Part shown: positions 43,443 to 55,973 of the stretch, one piece after another
Position numbering within the stretch: position 1 is the first letter of the stretch
How the letters are laid out: each line of letters opens with the position of its first letter
NCBI RefSeq assembly: GCF_036669915.1
Contig: NC_089319.1
Span: 18,300,204-18,364,203 of the forward strand
Direction of reading: 5' to 3'
From: Pocillopora verrucosa
Lineage: Eukaryota > Cnidaria > Anthozoa > Scleractinia > Pocilloporidae
DNA length: 64,000 nt
Made by a program: the position numbers and the translations under genes
Notes under the pieces: model-generated
What the model was told of the DNA's origin: nothing
Seen by the model: only the letters and a program-made list of their open reading frames with translations
The model's database searches: none

Positions 43443-45866
43443 TTTCAAAAGGATCCTGTCAAGAAACATCTTTTGACTTACTTCAGCTTGATTTGCGACA
43501 GTTAATTGTTTATATGGTCATTTCTCTGTTCACATCAACTCACCGAAGCCGATTCCGCTCTATCTTCAGGTCTTTAATATAAATATATATATATAAAACT
43601 GGTGCAACGAAAACTTTAAAGTATCCGTGAAATTATTCATCGAAAGCACTCAGGCCCATACGATTAGTTGTTGAATACTGAGACGAGTAGATCAATAAGT
43701 CAAGAAACAAAATAGAGTGATTATTAGTACACAGGCTCAGTCGGTTGGCAAAATCCGAGAAGCTGAAGCACGAGATGGAGGTGTGAGAAAAGCTTCAGCG
43801 CATTACGTCATACTCCTGTACAGTTGCCATGACAATTCTCTACCAATAAGAAGTCAGAAAAAACTAAATGTCCAAAATTTGGTTGCTGCTGTCACTAAAC
43901 TAATTATTCAACCATTTTTCTCGTCACCTGCGATTTAGGATGGCCGTCATTTACATTTTGAGCTGTCCAAGACAAACAGCTTATAGTTTCAAATAGATGA
44001 CATAAATAAGACTTTTACTTGTAGATTCCAAACCAAAGCTAACTAAAGAACGAAATAATCTTTACATGTGCACTACAACTAAAGAAACTACAAGAAGAGG
44101 AAGCCTGAACAACTCAGCCTCGACGGCACTTTCTTTCATTGCAGTTCACCTGTGAAGATACTTCGTTATTTCATTAGCTAAGGTTTGGAATAAAGTAAAT
44201 AGTTTGAGATTTTTAATTTTTGTTCCCACTGGATGGAGATTTGATGAAAAGTAACTCAAATATGAGACGATGATATTACAAATAAAAGGCGAAGCCGGTT
44301 AGATTCAGGTGCTAAAAAATTAAGGTGCCACGAAGGTTACATGTGTTAATTTGTTAATTCGTTAATTCATGCAAACAAAATCTTTTTTCCACCTCTGAGA
44401 AATAAAATACGTCACTATCTTCAGTGTAAAAATTCAATTTGAGCCGCTAATTTACTTTCTTAACCCCAAGTATCTGAGTACACTGTGTCCCTGATGTGCG
44501 CGAACATCCTTTTCGATCTCTTGCATTCGAACAAACGTGAACCTTGCCAATTACATCTCGAGTCTGTTGCAGAGTGAAATGGCAGTGTGCTAATTTTTAC
44601 AACTGTTTCTAACGCTCTAAGAAAATAAACCTACTCGTCCATGCAGTTTTTTGACACGGGAGTTTATCTACAAAAACAAACAAATCGTGTCACTTTACGA
44701 ATTCTTTCATCATAAGATACATCGCATATTTGTTCAATATTGTTAATGATAAAATTAAACCATATCTTATCTAGAAGCATTGATAAGAGCTTCCTCACCT
44801 TGGTGTTGGGGAAAGGATTGGAAATGGTATACTAGGATAAGTCATCCCGTCAAAAAAAACATTGTAAGCCAGTTGATAATTTCCTATTTCTTTCGCGGTC
44901 TTACTTTGTACGTAAGAGTGATTTTTATCTTTTCTTTCTGGGAGAAATAGTCCATTTAACTGTATTAAGCTGTTAATGATTATGGCAGATTCTTCTATAG
45001 CGAATTTGACATGGAAGCAGATGTTCAGTTTCAACGGTAAATGCAACTTGCGGTGAGATATTTCAATTATCTTGCGGTAAGATATATCTCAATTATGATA
45101 ATCCGATTGATGAAGAAGAAAGTAATCTGATCTGGTAAAAGTTAGTCTCGTACAGGAATTTCCTGGAAATTTCTCCTTCTTGTATTTTCGATTCTTTTTC
45201 ATGCTCGTTTTTTAGTTTAAATCAATATTGAACTCCCGATCAGGAAAATAATTCTTAATTTCCAATTTAGCACGTCCAACAACTCTTTCTGTAAGGTGAC
45301 TAAAGATGTACACAACTTGTTCTTCTCATCTTCCGCACTGAGTTTATAATCAATTAACTTACATTAACGGCAGGTTGTTCTTTTGGGGGCTGTACCTTGG
45401 GTACGCCCTTTCTTCCTCGAATTCTTCGTTTATTCTGTTCTTATGTAAGAAACTTCAAGGGCTATTTTTTCTATAGTTTTCTTTTTAAGTGCAATTCTGA
45501 TTTACGAAATGAGTCCTTTAAGATTTTTCTTTTACCAATCTTGTTTTTGTTTTGCCCGATCTTAATCGCAAAAGTATGATCTAGTAGGTACAAAGTCGTT
45601 TTGTCAAGATTTAACAAATCGAAGATGCATACCCAGTATGCGGGAACTGTTTCAATTAATTCAACACTATTCGCTAGCTAAGTGAGAGATAGAAATAGTG
45701 ACGTTTGTCAAATATTGACAGCTTGATAAGTGTCACCTTTATAAGCTGGAGACCAACACTTTCCGTTGAGAGAGCAGAGCTAGTCCCCGAGCTAGTAAGT
45801 TGTATAAAATTTTTAAAGAAGAAATAAAGAAAGTATCAACTGTACAAGGATTGTTAGAAAATTTTT
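43443..45866. other. gene-poor intergenic region
   Basis: No gene recognised. Small features: a (TA)n stretch at about 43583-43595, short direct repeats of gttaattcgttaattc at about 44348-44370, and a duplicated ttgcggtaagatatatctca-like segment at about 45050-45097. Confidence 0.5.
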
Positions 45867-45943
45867 TTAAGAATATCTACTTTCATGTTATATACTTTGA
45901 AACTTCTAATTCAAAGAAATGCAAATGAAGTTGACTAATCGTT
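45867..45943 (+). repeat. 77-bp direct repeat, left copy (PLE target-site duplication)
   Basis: Identical over 77 bp to 46748-46824. Begins ttaagaatatctactttcat and ends aagttgactaatcgtt. It brackets the truncated PLE exactly. Confidence 0.93.
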
Positions 45944-46747
45944 GATTGAAAAGGTCATAGACAGGCCTACACAGACTCCCCTGTGTGGTTTTACGTTTGC
46001 GACGCAAAAGCCTTTAATTAAAGCTTCGCTCTGACGAGTATGTCTTTGAGCGATTTACCTCTTTTGTATGATATAATCGGAGGCGTTTTGTAAATTGTTT
46101 TCAGCAGTGGCTGATTTTGGATGAGGTTCCATTCTTGCATCAGTATTTGTTTTAAATTTTTAACCCCTGGGTGGTATGCTGTCACAAAAGGCAATATTTT
46201 GCCTTTAGTTTTTTTGGTTTGTTTTTTAAGTGTCGACTGCCTTGCGGCAAACGAGACCTCAGATAACGTTTTTTCAATTAGGCTTTTTGGGTAACCACGT
46301 GCTTCAAGTCGTGTTTTGAAGTTACACATGGCCTCCTGGAAATTTCTTTCCAAGGAGTTTGTTCTTAGAAGTCTGATAGCTTCTCCTTTAATAAAGCCTT
46401 TCTTAACACCTGGCGGGTGGCAAGATGAATAGTGTGTATATTGAAAGGTCTCGGTCGGTTTGTAGTGAGTTTTGACGTCGAGGATAGCTTCGTTTTGGAA
46501 TCTTTCACCTTTGTAGACAACCGTGTCTAAGAATGTGATTTCAGTCTCTGAGATTTCAGCCGTGAACTTTATAGTTGGATGGAACGTGTTAGCTTGTTCT
46601 ATGAATAGATCAATGTCTTGTTTACGAACATCCCACAGGGAGAAAACGTCGTCAATGTAACGCTTCCATGCTCTCGGCTTGATACTGCTTTGGTGAAGCA
46701 GTTTTGTTTCAATTTCTGCCATAAAGAGATTGGCGAAAGCAACCGCC
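45944..46747 (-). mobile_element. truncated Penelope-like element (RT fragment)
   Basis: An 804-bp insert between perfect 77-bp direct repeats. The minus-strand frame (46018-46747) starts inside the RT at MAVAFANLFMAEIE and keeps the catalytic YIDD (KRYIDDVFSLWD), the FLDT motif, and the PLE thumb region (KPTETFQYTHYSSCHPPGVK, then GFIKGEAIRLLRTNSLERNF). It ends SYKRGKSLKDILVRAKL and then stops at TAA, with no GIY-YIG domain. About 75 bp of 3' flank remain. It belongs to a different PLE lineage from the element at 1312-3460 (YIDD against YVDD, different linker). The frame is open, so the insertion is recent, but the copy is truncated at both ends and cannot be autonomous. Confidence 0.92.
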
Positions 46748-46824
46748 ATTAAGAATATCTACTTTCATGTTATATACTTTGAAACTTCTAATTCAAAGAA
46801 ATGCAAATGAAGTTGACTAATCGT
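46748..46824 (+). repeat. 77-bp direct repeat, right copy (PLE target-site duplication)
   Basis: Identical to 45867-45943. Sequence to the right (tgtcaactttcac) differs from that after the left copy, which shows where the ancestral target resumes. Confidence 0.93.
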
Positions 46825-47049
46825 TTGTCAACTTTCACTAACGCTCGCTTATCTTTCATAAAGTGTTCATTATTTTTGTTCTACAATTCACTCAATGTCA
46901 CATTCAAAACTCAGTTTCACATAAAAAATTGTTCTTTACGTCTCGCTTCGCTCAGTTTCCACATGTTCTGTCGTTTGACTTAATACAAGCTGTGAAAAGA
47001 AATAGCGTGCACATAGAATATCAACAAGAGAAAAAGACTGGACCTAAGA

Positions 47050-47963
47050 TTACTGTGAAGCGCGGTTTCTGTTCCAGGCCAAGTTCTGCAGTATGTCCAT
47101 GATAGCGCGTCGAATGCGTCTCATCCTCCAGCAGTAAATAACAGGTTTCAGAGATGAGTTAAGGTTCAAGATTCTTATTGAAAAAAGTAAAAGTTCCTTC
47201 AAAGAGATATTCGGGCCGTTTATCTTGGTGGCAGCCAAGCAGATGAAAAGTGGCAAATAACAGACCAAAAACACAAGATACACGTAAAATTTACCGGATA
47301 AAGAATTGAAAAGGCGATCAAAATTTAGCGTTGAGCACGTTTTTTCGCCTCGTTCTACCTGCAGAGCCTGAATCTGATTCTTGTGACGTTGTGCGACGAA
47401 AAAATCTTGGTGTATATAACTACTGTTAGGAGAAAACCAATAAGTCCACCAGTTATACGAATTAGTCTCTGAGCTTCGTACAGATTCCACAGTGGTAGCA
47501 AAGAAAAAATTCCGCTTAAAACCCATACCGATATCACCACAACAACAACACGCCTGTGAGTCACAAGTTCCTTGTATCTGAGATGAAGATGAACAGCTAA
47601 GAACCACAACACCCAGGAACGAAGTTGTGGCAAAAAATTACCCAAAATCTGAAAAATCATAACGGTATTACAGCCAGAATCGTTCTGTTGCAACCAGTTG
47701 ACCAGAAGTACTGAGTAAAATGGCTGAACAACCAAACCAACACCAACATCAGAAACAGCAAGACTCAAAAGAAACGTTTTCCAAGTCTGTGGTAGCGACG
47801 AACATTTTCGTATCCCGTAGATCATCAATAAATTCATCATGATAGTGAGGTAAGTTAGAAAACTGTTGCAGACACAATTACTAATAAACGTTAAATGCAA
47901 ACCTTTTAAGTCTGAGGACGAGGGATAATGATGAAACAACTCGTCGCAAAACAATTGGTTCAC
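47050..47963 (-). pseudogene. class A GPCR pseudogene
   Basis: A copy of the receptor family seen intact at 50586-51509. Lesions: the expected start reads GTG (47961-47963); one T is missing in a T-run (about 47637) and about 17 nt are deleted just after, together removing the DRF motif while restoring frame (aberrant LPQLRSWVLW patch); one T is missing in another T-run (about 47400), which shifts the C-terminal part into a second frame (47050-47400); and NPVIY has become KPVIY. The TM2 motif LLSLAVSDVGVG and the tail RRAIMDILQNLAWNRN are still readable. Non-functional. Confidence 0.88.
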
Positions 47964-50585
47964 GTCTATTACTTAGAAGAACTGAACAAACAAGTTGCTT
48001 CCCCTAAGGCGAAAATATCTACTCCGTCTGTTTCAGTGAATCATTCGCCAGAATACCAGCGTAAAAAAAAAACTACAAATTACTTGTTACATGCGCTGTT
48101 CTGGGATCTGAAATGAGCAATTCACGAAGTCAGAACTTTTCTGTGATTCAGGTGCTTGTAGTTAATGGCAAAGACATTCGAGGAATTATGGGATATAAGA
48201 CATCCGGAAGGCAACAAAGAAATGATAATGTTCCGCTTACTGTCAGATACAAAGGCCCTTTGACAAACTTCCTGTATGAGCGGGTACATCTTTATCTGTA
48301 TGCTTTTACAAATTAAATGGCATAAATAATTTAACCTAAAGCCCGAGTCGTTAAGCATCTTCTTCCTATTTTGTAAACGCTCTATCAACATTTCAAAAGA
48401 TTGACAGCGCAGTAGGATTCTCGTTAAGGAGGCTCCATAGGGTTTTTGCTTAATTTTGGCGCGCGTGCTAGCGTAATGTTTTTATAGAAAATTCTTATGT
48501 TTTCGCTTCTCTAGGTTACTAAAAGCCACCAAAGGCGATGAGCGAGGTTCTGTGAAATCTCTCAAAATTTTCCACAATTTGTGAAATTTGTCCTGCCAAT
48601 CATTCAAAATCTAAAAAAAATAGGGGTTACAAGGGCAGTTCCTCGCTATTTGCAATTTTTGTGTTTTCTTCCTCAACTTTGGTCTCGTTATTTTTTTTTT
48701 TTTTATCAACAGGCACTAGGAAGGGCACAAATCAGTTTAATGGTCCAGCAAATCTTAGGAAATTCTACCGAAGGAAACGCAAGAAATCTTGCGCGAAATA
48801 TCCCTACTTTCTTTATCGCAAAACACTAAGTAATGAAATAGAACTTCGCCCAAATCCGTAGCTGACCATACTTAAACTTTCAAATCTGTCGCGATCTGTC
48901 GCCTTTTGGACCTTTCCTATGTCTTGGTAAGCCGAGAAAGGGTCACAGCTGTCGCAAGTTGTAAGCTTCACGCTCCTTTTGTTACAGGTCCATTTTGTTA
49001 CAGAGTACGACAAAAAAAAATTCAATCTGACCCCCGTTGATAGAAAAAAAAAGAGTTTCGCTACAATACACCTCTTGGAAAATTTCTATGATAATTTGTC
49101 TCAAAGTGGGAGGCGAGCTACTGTAAGTTAAACGAGGAAAAATCTAACGAAAACAACAAAAAAACAGGTGAGTAAGAACGAATCATAGTCTTCATCGGTT
49201 TATACTCATCGTTTCCTTATGAAATATTTTTACCCTTTGACCCACTACGAGTGATTAGCATCTAACTTCTCCCTGCAACACTACCCGTGAATCACACATA
49301 AATGTAACGAGAATTAAGGAATGAACAGAAGGTCAGTTGATTGTCGAATAAATTCTCCTTATCAGCACCTTAGGAAATGTATAGAGTACAGTATGAAGAA
49401 TATGCATACTGATGTTAGGGTTTAAAAGCTTAGCAAACTCAATTTGTTCAACAGAAGTGCGTCCTCTTTACAACGCTATCTGAACATTCATTATTATACG
49501 ACCTCTACTGTCCTGTGCGCGTTTTTTTTTTTCGAAAATAAATGAGAGACGCAGGTATTGGCGTGAATAGAGCCTTGGAAAGCCGCTCGCTGGGGCGTGC
49601 GACCTGCAAGAAGAAAGAAAAGGAGAGGCGGTCATCTGATAAGATGCTTAGTAACAGTGTTGGGTCGGGTCGAACGGGAAAATATTTGGCTCTATGTTCT
49701 GATGAACGGACATGAACGGGCCAAACATTTCCTCATCCAGCACTTCCCACTCAGTCAATACGCACGTATTATCACGTAATCTTCGTTGCGTAAACGCAAA
49801 TGAGACACAATGATGCAGATTTTGATGTACGAATACACTTCGCATGCAATTTGTGAGAAATTCAATTTTGCGTTGTTGCAGGTGTAAAATGATATTACAT
49901 ATTGCATTTGGCATTTATGTTTTCATATTTTTCGTTAGTATGGCATTTTGCTGTGTAAAACTCAGGTGGCAACAGGGTCAAAAACGCAAAGCCAAGCATT
50001 TCTAAACGCTAAACGCTACGTTAAACATGACTATTCACCGTCTTTTCTGGCAAAGAATCAAACCATCGACGATATCTGATCGATGAAAAGGAAAAAGACA
50101 GATTTTTGTTGCCATATGTAAATAGAACGTGCCGCTTGTATTTATCTAAATATGTCTCAAAAAATTCAGATTAAAATCTCTTTTGTAGCTTTAGGGTTGA
50201 AATTTTTTTTTCGAAGTCCAAACATAACGCACGAGTTGATAGAGTTGTTAAGTTTCACTGTGAATGTCTTTTGTTTTTCGTTAAGGGCTCTAGGGCACGA
50301 TTAGTGATCTTTAAACCTGAACATAAATTATTCAAGTTTGGCATTTGCAATGTGTGTCAATCTTCTTCATCTCTGACCATCACTGTTCCTTCTCACGTCA
50401 ATCTTTCCATTTTAGTCTTCTTCTTAGTGAATTAATATTTTCTGTTTTCCATCATTTCGAAGATAATCTGGATGGTCCCAACCAGGTTTTTAAAACATCG
50501 CGATGTGGCGCTTCATACATGAAATAATCGATATCGGAAGCTTTACTTACAAACATCCACAAGGACTGAATGACATCTGCTGAGG
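47964..50585. other. intergenic spacer in the GPCR array
   Basis: No gene recognised. A subfamily B MITE-like segment lies at about 49232-49425 (acgagtgattagcatctaac, taacgagaattaaggaatga). Confidence 0.5.
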
Positions 50586-51509
50586 TCATTGAGATGCACG
50601 ATTTTTAGCCCAAGACATGTTTCGTAATAGGTCCATGATAGCACGTCGAATGTGCCTCATCTTCCAGCAGTAAATTACAGGATTCAGAGATGAATTGAGA
50701 TACAACAAAGTCAACGAAAAGACAAAAAGTTTTTTCATGGAGGTACTGGAATTGTTAGGCCCCAACGTTCCCAGGCAGATTAAGAAGGGTAAACAACAGA
50801 TTATAAGAAGGACGTATATGTAGAAAACACCGACAGCCGAGTTGATGAGACCAGAAAAATTTGCCATCTCACCTGACTGTAGAACTCGCAAAGACTGAAT
50901 ATGAATCTTGTGGCGTCGTACCACAAAATAAATCCTCATGTAAATCAATGTTGTCAAAAGAATACCAGTAATACCGAACAGGGAAAGAATTAACCTTTGC
51001 ACATCGTGTAGGTTCCATAATGTTAGTAAAGGCACAGTTGCACTTAGCAGCCATATTATTATCACCACAACAACAACACGCTTGTGGGTCACAAACTCTT
51101 GGTATCTGAGATGAAGATGAACAGCTAAGAATCTGTCTACACTCACAGCTACCACACTTAGGAAGGAAGACGTAGCAAAAAGGAAACCAATATTCCTAAA
51201 AATCACATAGGCGTAACAGTTTGGATTGTTCTGTTGCAACCAGTTGACTAAAAGTGAGGTGTAAAATGGCTGAACAAAAAAACCAACGCCAATATCGGAA
51301 GCAGCGAGACTCAAAAGCAAAGTTTTTGAAGTATTCGGCAATGACGAGGATTTCCTTATCGCTAACATTGTAACAATGTTTGACACAATGGCGGTATGGG
51401 TAAGAAAATTGTTTAAAACACAATTAACGATGTAACTTGAACGAAGATCTTTGAAGTCGGAGATAGATGGAATATACTGCAACAACTCTTCACAAGACAA
51501 TTCGCTCAT
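50586..51509 (-). CDS. rhodopsin-class GPCR, intact (307 residues)
   Basis: Single-exon class A receptor starting at a true ATG (51507-51509). Seven hydrophobic segments are visible. TM2 has LLSLAASDIGVG (Asp72). TM3 ends VAVSVDRFLAVHLHLRYQEF, with DRF (125-127) where DRY is usual. TM6 has CCLPFLI in place of CWxP. TM7 has SLNPVIYCW (NPxxY, 276-280), followed by a short basic tail with no palmitoylation Cys near its end. Cys98 stands at the usual TM3 disulfide position, but the TM4-TM5 loop (LWNLHDV) is very short and has no Cys. A short second loop without that disulfide is a hallmark of melanocortin-type receptors and relatives, and LRYxxLVTxxR recalls adenosine receptors, so a MECA-like group is the best guess. 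The ligand is unknown. It sits in a same-strand array of five related copies. Confidence 0.92.
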   Translation of the reverse strand: MSELSCEELLQYIPSISDFKDLRSSYIVNCVLNNFLTHTAIVSNIVTMLAIRKSSSLPNTSKTLLLSLAASDIGVGFFVQPFYTSLLVNWLQQNNPNCYAYVIFRNIGFLFATSSFLSVVAVSVDRFLAVHLHLRYQEFVTHKRVVVVVIIIWLLSATVPLLTLWNLHDVQRLILSLFGITGILLTTLIYMRIYFVVRRHKIHIQSLRVLQSGEMANFSGLINSAVGVFYIYVLLIICCLPFLICLGTLGPNNSSTSMKKLFVFSLTLLYLNSSLNPVIYCWKMRHIRRAIMDLLRNMSWAKNRASQ

Positions 51510-52679
51510 GATAGTAACTCTCGTATCTTAACTCAAGACATTCAATTTTAAATAAACATGAAAAATCACGATTTAAAGAAACTTCTCTCTTGAGCTTAAA
51601 GAGAATCGAACTCTTTCACATGTGACGAAGCCTTCACTTGCCAACCACACGTTTGTACTGAACGATTAACGAATTCAGGGTGCTATACAAAGAGAATTAG
51701 AACTGACCCTTTTAAATCAGTTCCGTTTACCGATGAGTTTGATTGATTTGTCAAATTCGGAGTCGCATTAATCAAAGGCAGTAATTGAAAAGGTACACGT
51801 AAACGCCGTGCCCGTAAAAATCAGGTACTTGAGTACCACTGGTGAAGTAAACGAGATACTTGTAAAAGCGCACCCACATTAATGTTCATAATGGAAACAC
51901 TTGTCTTGAACAAGCCAATATCTTACATCCGATGGCAGTGGAAGTGGGCTTTCTATCACTGCCTCGTAGACCGTTCTTTTAATTGTTCATGCTAATACTT
52001 CCTTGTGTTAATTAAAAAAAAGCTGCACGATGCCCAAACAGCTTGTAACAATCCGTATTATCACATGACATGTGCGCGCCTTTATAGAATACCTGACAGT
52101 AAAAAAAAATCCCTGTACGTAGTGGCGCAAGCACCAAACAACCCTGGGAATGCGCAAAGAAAGAAAAGAATAGAGAAAAAAAGAAAAAAGAAAAGGGACC
52201 GTATTGTTAAATAGCTTTTAGTGAGGTTATTAAGTCGGGCCAAAAAGGTACAATATTTTTCTCTCGGGCCGTGACGGTAAAATATGACACTCGCACATGA
52301 CGTACGAAGAGGCAAATATTTTCCCATCCGGTCATCACACTCCGTCATTAAGTACATAACACTCCATTAAGTCGGTTTTTATAAGAAAGGCACAGTGAAA
52401 CATCGCTTAAACGTAGTTCGCACGAAAATCTAATGTCAGATTGTTTGTCAAGTTAAGTCACGTCTTCGATCTAAACGGGAAGTTAACCTTCAATGAATGT
52501 TTTAACTTTTTGCAACCTTTCAGTTGAGATTCAAAGCATCGAATTCGAGAATACAAACGAAAATTGCTCCTGCGATGGATTAGATAAAATTTTGAAATTT
52601 GACAGATGGCATAACAAAGCAAATCAAAGGTCAATGTCAGTATCAACCTCGTTCCCGGGGTCTCTCATCTTCCCGCCCC

Positions 52680-52805
52680 CTGGAGCAACTGCACACCTAC
52701 CCCTCCCCTACCCCAACCACAGTCAATTGATAACAACTCATCACGGGTCAATGTTGGGTTAGGGGAGGGGTAAGTACGCAGATGCTCAAATGCTGAGATT
52801 GATCC
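52680..52805. repeat. foldback element, copy 2
   Basis: The arms cacctacccctcccctaccc and gggttaggggaggggtaagt, and the end gattgatcc, match the element at 37312-37442. The left terminal ggatcaat is missing. A run of A follows at 52842. Confidence 0.72.
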
Positions 52806-53404
52806 TATTGATAAGTGTGGAAGAAAAATAAAAAGAAAAAACGAAAAAAAAAAAAAAAAACCTGCTTCTCCTTTCAGATAATGGTATTCAAGAGAAGAAG
52901 ATCATATGCTTGTCCATCCTATCCGTGACCCGCGCACACATGTTGGTGTCTGCGCAATAAGTGATCGTTCACACTCTCTGGCACAAGTCGGCTGTTACGA
53001 ATTCCTTATTTTCTAAAAAGTTATAAATGTGCTGTTAACAAGACATCTCAGCACATGGCCATTTCCCCGATTCTCTTAAAAACCAAATCCAAATTTATCA
53101 GTTCGGTTTGTCAAAAGAAAGGTGCAGGAAAAAGCGAATGGAAGAGTCGCGATGTAGTCTTGCATCTAGTGCAAGAGCTGGTGCGACATCTAAATCAATC
53201 TCAGAACGTCTGATTGGTTTAGGGCAAGGCGCAAATTTTCTGGACCAATCACAGAACGACTCTCAGTTGAAAAATTATTCTTAACACCTTGCAGTAAATA
53301 ACCCACCAGTTGCTGCAATTAATTTAAAACCCAATACAATCCTAACATTCAATTAAACTTCGGGACAATATCAGCCGTGAAATAGCGAGTTAAATCATTG
53401 CCCT

Positions 53405-53543
53405 GCTATAAATATGATAGATTAGTGAGCATCATACCAGAAGGATCTCGTTACAAAGTGTGTGAGCACGCTTTGATTTGTATGCTCAAGATTGGTGTGG
53501 TCTGATGAGGAATAGGGTAACCAAGATGGACGCAACAGCACAG
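53405..53543 (+). promoter_or_regulatory. possible TATA promoter and mini first exon
   Basis: A tataaata at 53407-53414 lies about 110 bp before ATGGACGCAACAGCACAG (53526-53543), which is followed by a donor-like gttagt. It would code MDATAQ only. No partner exon was found, so this is a weak call. Confidence 0.2.
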
Positions 53544-55973
53544 GTTAGTTAGTCTTTGCACTCTCGTCAATTTCCTTCTCAGCGTTTGGGAGTAAGGCAA
53601 AAATGAGTTAAAGATTGACGTGTACGGAAAAAAAATCTTGTTTACAGCTGATGCAAATATTTTCTCTATACTGAACTGACAAACGGCTGTAAGAAGACAG
53701 AGAGAATCTCAATTTTGTCATTTGACATTTGCCGCAAATGTTTGGACCTCCTGGATATATTAGAAATGTCTGACTAGAGATCCAAAAATCCACCTTCAAG
53801 ACATTAAATCCAAGCCAATTTGATCTGACTTCGCACAACTGGCCTCTAAGAAATGTGCTTCATTGACCAAGCGTGAGGTCAAGATGGCTGGATACTGGCT
53901 GACTCCTTTTTTTGCGTTATTATGGACCAAAATGAGGTTTCGGTCCGTAAAAACGCAAGTATCTAGCCTCGTTTTTTTTTATCCAAAAAGTGTAAAGGAT
54001 TTCTAGCAAAGAGATTTCCGCCCCAAGAAGGACTTGTTTCTTTCGAGAGCCGGAAAAAGAAAGCAAACTGTGTTTGTAGCACAATGAACCCAGGAGAGTC
54101 GTTTGTTTGTTTGTTTTTTTTTTTGTTTTGACTCTCTTCTGCCGCTTTTTTACGAGCTTTGTAAGTTCGCTCCATACAATTCCTAGCGGAAAAGATGGGC
54201 TCATCTTACCCATTCAGGTAGCCGATCAAAACTCAGGATTCGCTTTATTTTATTTTGTCCCCGGGTTCTTCCAGCGATTTAATAAATACTGTTACTGAGC
54301 TACCAAACCAACAGGCATGGTTGCACTTGATTGTCTGCGCTAGATCACATCGAATCAAAAGCTGAATACAACTTATTTCAGTGTAGAATTCGGAAAAGTA
54401 GAAAGCGCATTCTGTTCTTCAGTCTGCGTGTGAGGCACTCAGCGAGTTAATAGGTAACACGCGCTAGAGAGCAGAGAAGCGTTTCTCGCTTGCTTGATTT
54501 CATGCCCGGTCTTAGCCCATCACGCTACGTCACAGGAAGCTCTCACACCGACCTAGCATTTTTATTTGGATTTAATACGTGAGCACTTTAGATTGTAGTT
54601 TCGCTTGTGGACGGTCCGCGATCTTTAATTGGCAGAGATAAAGCAGTTCTTAGTGCTCGGCTTGTAATTCACCAACGTTTCTCGCTGATTTTCAGGACAT
54701 CCCGCGTGGCGGCGTGAGTTAATGCGGCGGTAAACCGATAGAAAGTGTGTTATATTACTTAATAAAAGGAAAAAAAAAAACAAGTTATTCAATATATATG
54801 AGAAGTCCCAGCTGTTTAGCTGAAATGAAAACCCGCGTTGCTTCGTCAGTATACCCACTTGAAAACTCAGAGGTGAGTTGTTATGATTGCCATATGTTCC
54901 GGTGCAGGACCCAGTTTCTTCTCTTAAGTAATAATACGGCTGGAAAAGAAAAAATCTAAATTTTGTTTCGTATTTAGAAGGGCTTCCTTTTCCTTCTTGA
55001 ATTTAACAAGCAGTGACCTGCCGGCTGCGATTTCAGAGAGACTGTTTACATAACAAACCTGAGAGACAATTTGCCGATAGATATCTGACTCTTTCATGAA
55101 AACACATTCACAGCTTCATTACGGAAAGCCACACAATTTTTTTAATTACTCAAAAGTTAACCATTCCTCGATAACACTCAATAAAGCGTTGTATAAAATA
55201 TTCATAAGGGTCAATACAAGTTTTAACTCTAACAAGTTGAAAGAAAAACTGTTAAATTTAAGTTGTGATACTTGAAAAGAGAAAATTAAAAGAAACTAAA
55301 GGTTTAAACACCCACTTCTCATAACAGCAGGAAAACCTTGAAGTTTTACCCACAATATCAGTCAAAATATTTGCCTGTCGTCCTAAATATTTGCCAAAAA
55401 CAAATTTTCAATTCGAGTTGATTGACGACACTGTTCAACAGACCTCCTTAGTATTTTACAGGCTCGTGTGGCTCACTTCGACCTCTTTGTTATTTCACCT
55501 TGAAAACGTCTACAGTAATTTGTAAACAAGCCCTTGAGGCAGCGGATTAATCCGACGATTACACTCGAAATTGAACGATTTTCTAATAAATGAACAATTG
55601 GCAATGAAAGCGAAGTATTGAGGGCAAATCACTCAGCCAAGACCATTATTCTCCGTTCGAAACTTAGAGCGTCTTCTTTTTTCAACTTCCCATCACTTTC
55701 CCAGCTTCTTAAAACTAATCGTCCGTAAACGGCTTTACAAACAAAAAGCACGGAAGATCACCATAATTCCGACATGTTTCTTACCAAGTTACTCTTCTTA
55801 ATAGCTAATTTAAATTAGACAGGTTTCGTCGAGGCATCTTAAGATTTTTACCTAATGAAATCTAGAAAAAGTTGAAATGTAAGTCTCGCTACGAAAAGTA
55901 GGTTCGAAACTCTTTGCATTGTCGCATTGAGAAATCTCGCATCCCTTAGTGTCTGTCATTTTCTTTACTTCAT

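Larger units (their letters stand above)
51510..55973. other. intergenic spacer in the GPCR array
   Basis: No confirmed gene in 4.4 kb. It contains foldback copy 2 (52680-52805), a long A-run at about 52842-52860, and a TATA-like element with a possible mini-exon at 53405-53543. Confidence 0.5.

Noticed and set aside
54107-54298. Short hydrophobic plus-strand ORF
   Set aside because: It arises from a T-rich run (gttttttttttgttttgac) and has no supporting motif.
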